This document shows positions 61,766-64,000 of a stretch of 64,000 nucleotides of DNA, piece by piece. The translations under genes and the position numbers were made by a program. The notes beneath the pieces were generated by a model, which saw only the letters and a list, made by a program, of their open reading frames with translations, ran no database searches and had not been told where the DNA came from. The stretch is from Torreya grandis (taxonomy: Eukaryota > Streptophyta > Pinopsida > Cupressales > Taxaceae): the NCBI GenBank assembly GCA_037957365.1, contig JARHVA010000223.1, positions 4,178,001 through 4,242,000 of the forward strand. Reading direction: 5' to 3'. Position 1 is the first letter of the stretch. Each line of letters begins with the position of its first letter.

Positions 61766-61777
61766 TGGTATCAGAGC
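61766..61777 (+). other. Primer binding site, copy C
   Basis: TGGTATCAGAGC, perfect initiator-Met type, two bases after the second candidate LTR end. Confidence 0.9.
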
Positions 61778-61873
61778 TTTTGGTTGGGATACTAACAGGT
61801 TGTATCAGATCTGGTTAGTGTGTGTTGATTACAGGTTACTCACAGGGGTTTCTGTTTGAGTGGGAGTAGAGCA

Positions 61874-64000
61874 ATGGCAGAAGAAAGTAAGCTACGAATG
61901 GAGAAGTTTAATGGCAAGAACTATCAATTATGGAGGATGCAGATTGAAGATTATCTGTATCAGAAAGATTTGTACTTACCATTGGGTGGGGTTGATTGTA
62001 AGCCCTGGGATATGAAGGATGAAGAATGAGAGGTTCTTGATCAGAAGGCTTTGGGATCTATAAGGTTGAGTCTTGCATCATCTGTGATTTCCAACTTATC
62101 ACACGCTAAGACAATGGTAGAGTTGATGGAATCTTTGGCAAATTTATATGAAAAACCCTCAGCTTTAAATAAGGTATTTCTTATGAAGCAATTATTTAAT
62201 TTGCAAATGTTGGAAGGTGGATCTATACATAGTCATCTTAGTGATTTCCATGGTTTGGTAAATTAATTAAATTCAGTCAATATTATTTTTGATGATGAAA
62301 TTAAGGCTCTCTTAATCTTATGCTCATTACCTGAAAGTTGGGAAAGTTTGGTAATGGCAGTATCTAATACTGCGTCTGCTTCAAAAATCTTAAAAGTGGA
62401 TGATATTGTGAGTGTAATCTTGAATGAAGAAATTCACAGGAAAAGCATAGGTGAATCATTAGGGAATGCTTTGAGTGTTGAAAGCAGGGGAAGGCAAAGA
62501 GAGAAGATTGAGCATGGGAGATCAAGGTCCAAGATAGGCAAGAGATCCAAGTCCAGGTATGGCAGAATAACCTGCTAGAAATGTGGAAAGCAAGGGCACT
62601 TTAAGAGAGATTGCAGGTCGGTTGAAGATCAACATGAAGGACATGAAGAAGAAGTAGATGTTGCAGATTATGTTGCACAGAATGCTCTGGTATGTTCCTT
62701 AGATAAAGTAGAATCTTGGGTTTTAGATTCTGGTGCCTCTTTTCATGCATCCCCAAATAGAGAATTTTTTCATGAGTATGTCCAGGGAGACTTTAGAGAA
62801 ATTTGTTTAGGGGATGGTAAGCCTTGTCAGATGGTTGACAAAGGGAAAGTGAAGCTAAAATTGCAGACAGATAACACATGGGTGTTGAAGGAGGTCATGC
62901 ATGTCCCAGTTCTAGAGTGGAATTTGATTTTTGTTAGAAGTTTGGGTGATGAGGGTTGCATAATAACTCTCACAGTGGACTCTTGGAAGGTTACCAAGGG
63001 TGCACTTGTTGTAGCAAGAGGTAAAAAAGTAGGTACGCTTTATCTATCTACTTGTATTACTGATTCTCTTTCTGGGTTATCTACTTCAGCTGTAGATTCA
63101 AAGATGTGGCTTAATAGGCTTGGTCACATGAATAAGAAGGAGATGCATGTTCTTGAGTCAAAGGGTATGCTTTCAGATTTGAAAAGCATGAATCGAGATT
63201 TTCTGTATGCAGAAGAAGGTAACATTTCTTGAGGAATTCGATGTTCATGACAAGAACAAGAAAGTCTTGGTTTTCAAGGAGAAGGTGACGGATAGAGATT
63301 AGCAGAAGGGGCAGGGGAATTCTGAGCAGAGCAAGGTTGATTTGGACAAGGGTTTGATCCAAAAGGATCTCACAAGTAGAAGTCATTTCTCACAATAAAA
63401 ACACAGAGACCGACGTCGGTTAGAAAACTGACATCAGCGTCCAGACAGGGACCGATGTCAGCTATGTGCAGCCCGATGTCGGTGACTCAAGGATAGATAA
63501 ACACTAGCGTCGGTCAGGGGAACTGACGTTGGTGATGAGGTAGTCGCATGGAACTGACGTTGGTCGGGTGCAGACTGAGATGTGACCGACATTGATCACT
63601 GAGATAGATTTTGGGTGGACAACAAGCTGTCAAGGAGTCTCAAGCACCCATATGGAGGACTTAAAGGGTAAGTAAGCCTCAAATTTGTCATTTCCCTTCT
63701 TTACACTACTTGTTGCTCACTGATGGTGAAGAACCAGGAAGTTATTAAAGAAGCAGAGCAGGTAGATCCAAGAAACAGTGGGAGCTTGGCATGGATGAAG
63801 GATGTGATTCCTTAGAGAAGAACCAAACAAGAGTTTTTGGTGGAGTTGCCAGCTAGAAGGAAGCACTGAGAGATGAATGGATGTTCAGGATAAAGAAGAG
63901 CAGAAATGGATATGTGAGATGGAAGGCCAGGGTATATGGTCTTGAATAAGCTGTAGGACAATGGAGGTTTGATCATTGTGTTTCTCTTTACCAGGTTGGA
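61874..64000 (+). pseudogene. Copia gag-pol, copy C, lacking the integrase core
   Basis: ATG 61874 (MAEESKLRMEKFNGKNYQLW). Gag is readable to the knuckle at about 62573 (C-stop-KCGKQGHFKRDC; the stop is TAG 62576). The protease LDSGASFHASP is intact, and the Gag-pre-integrase block has RLGHMNKKEM. After MNRDFLYAEEG the frame stops at 63232 and continues in sequence equivalent to the end of the integrase of A/B (VFKEKV...D, next to the linker). The HTDVW to QQNGVAE core, roughly 750 bp, is gone. After the linker array the RT start (QWELGMDEG) runs to WKARV and jumps directly to a YGLK-like block, a second deletion. TGA/TAA stops occur in gag. Confidence 0.9.
63406..63600 (+). repeat. Palindrome array inside pol, copy C
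   Basis: Words start at 63409 (ACCGACGTCGGTT), 63427, 63451, 63472, 63503, 63522, 63553 and 63585. Spacings are 18, 24, 21, 31, 19, 31 and 32 bp. Same family of words as the LTR clusters, but a different arrangement from A/B. Confidence 0.9.

Larger units (their letters stand above)
60874..64000 (+). mobile_element. Ty1/copia copy C, internally deleted, cut by right edge
   Basis: The LTR starts TGTTAGGTTGTGGAGCTAAA, related to the A/B LTRs (TGTTGAGGTGTGGAGCTAAA), and is followed by the initiator-Met primer site and gag-pol. The family is the same as A/B but the insertion is distinct, with a longer LTR. The integrase core and part of RT are missing. The 3' LTR lies beyond the window. The five bases before it are AGAAA, a candidate target duplication. 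Confidence 0.9.

Overview
The window is nuclear DNA of a land plant, most likely a seed plant with a large, repeat-rich genome. A gymnosperm is possible, but the sequence does not prove it. The evidence is a single intact PPR-DYW organelle RNA-editing gene surrounded by AT-rich, heavily decayed Ty3/gypsy and Ty1/copia LTR retrotransposons, a dead Helitron and a dead plant-mobile-domain gene. No bacterial genes, CRISPR, rRNA or tRNA were recognised.

Layout. (1) 1-12370: a Tat-like Ty3/gypsy element on +, cut by the left edge. Its order is LTR, PBS, gag, protease, an extra RNase H, reverse transcriptase, RNase H, integrase, 3' LTR. The extra RNase H lies before the RT. (2) 14585-16341: a dead plant-mobile-domain (PMD) gene on -. 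(3) 17499-20470: a dead Helitron Rep/helicase on +, with HUH and Pif1 motifs still readable. (4) 20.5-25.1 kb: AT-rich DNA with microsatellites, a GT/AC hairpin and a 653-bp foldback (202-bp arms). (5) 25181-27567: the PPR-DYW gene, probably with a short first exon and one small intron. (6) 29644-37715: a gag-protease-only Ty3 element on -, with about 1.2-kb LTRs and a 5-bp target duplication. (7) 39.6-41.9 kb: a second decayed Ty3 pol on -, followed by an 85-bp minisatellite. (8) 43.6-58.2 kb: a decayed open reading frame of unknown function carrying a 360-bp tandem duplication. One copy of the duplication is split by a three-LTR, two-body copia composite (45603-56228); the other copy preserves the empty site. 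(9) 58.5-64 kb: the LTR and leader of an Athila-like element, interrupted by a third copia copy that has lost its integrase core and runs off the right edge.

Only the PPR gene looks functional. Stops in the relics are largely explained by C-to-T (or G-to-A) change, as expected of long-term cytosine methylation; aligned copia copies show this at several codons. The most unusual pattern is a 13-16 bp CpG-containing palindrome (core CCGACGTCGG) clustered both in the copia LTRs upstream of the TATA box and inside pol between integrase and RT. Copies are spaced about 21 or 31 bp apart, i.e. two or three helical turns. In the pol linker of copies A and B the 21-bp period also encodes a seven-residue T-D-V-G repeat.

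All coordinates and motif reads were made by eye. Domain calls come from recognisable motifs, not from database searches.
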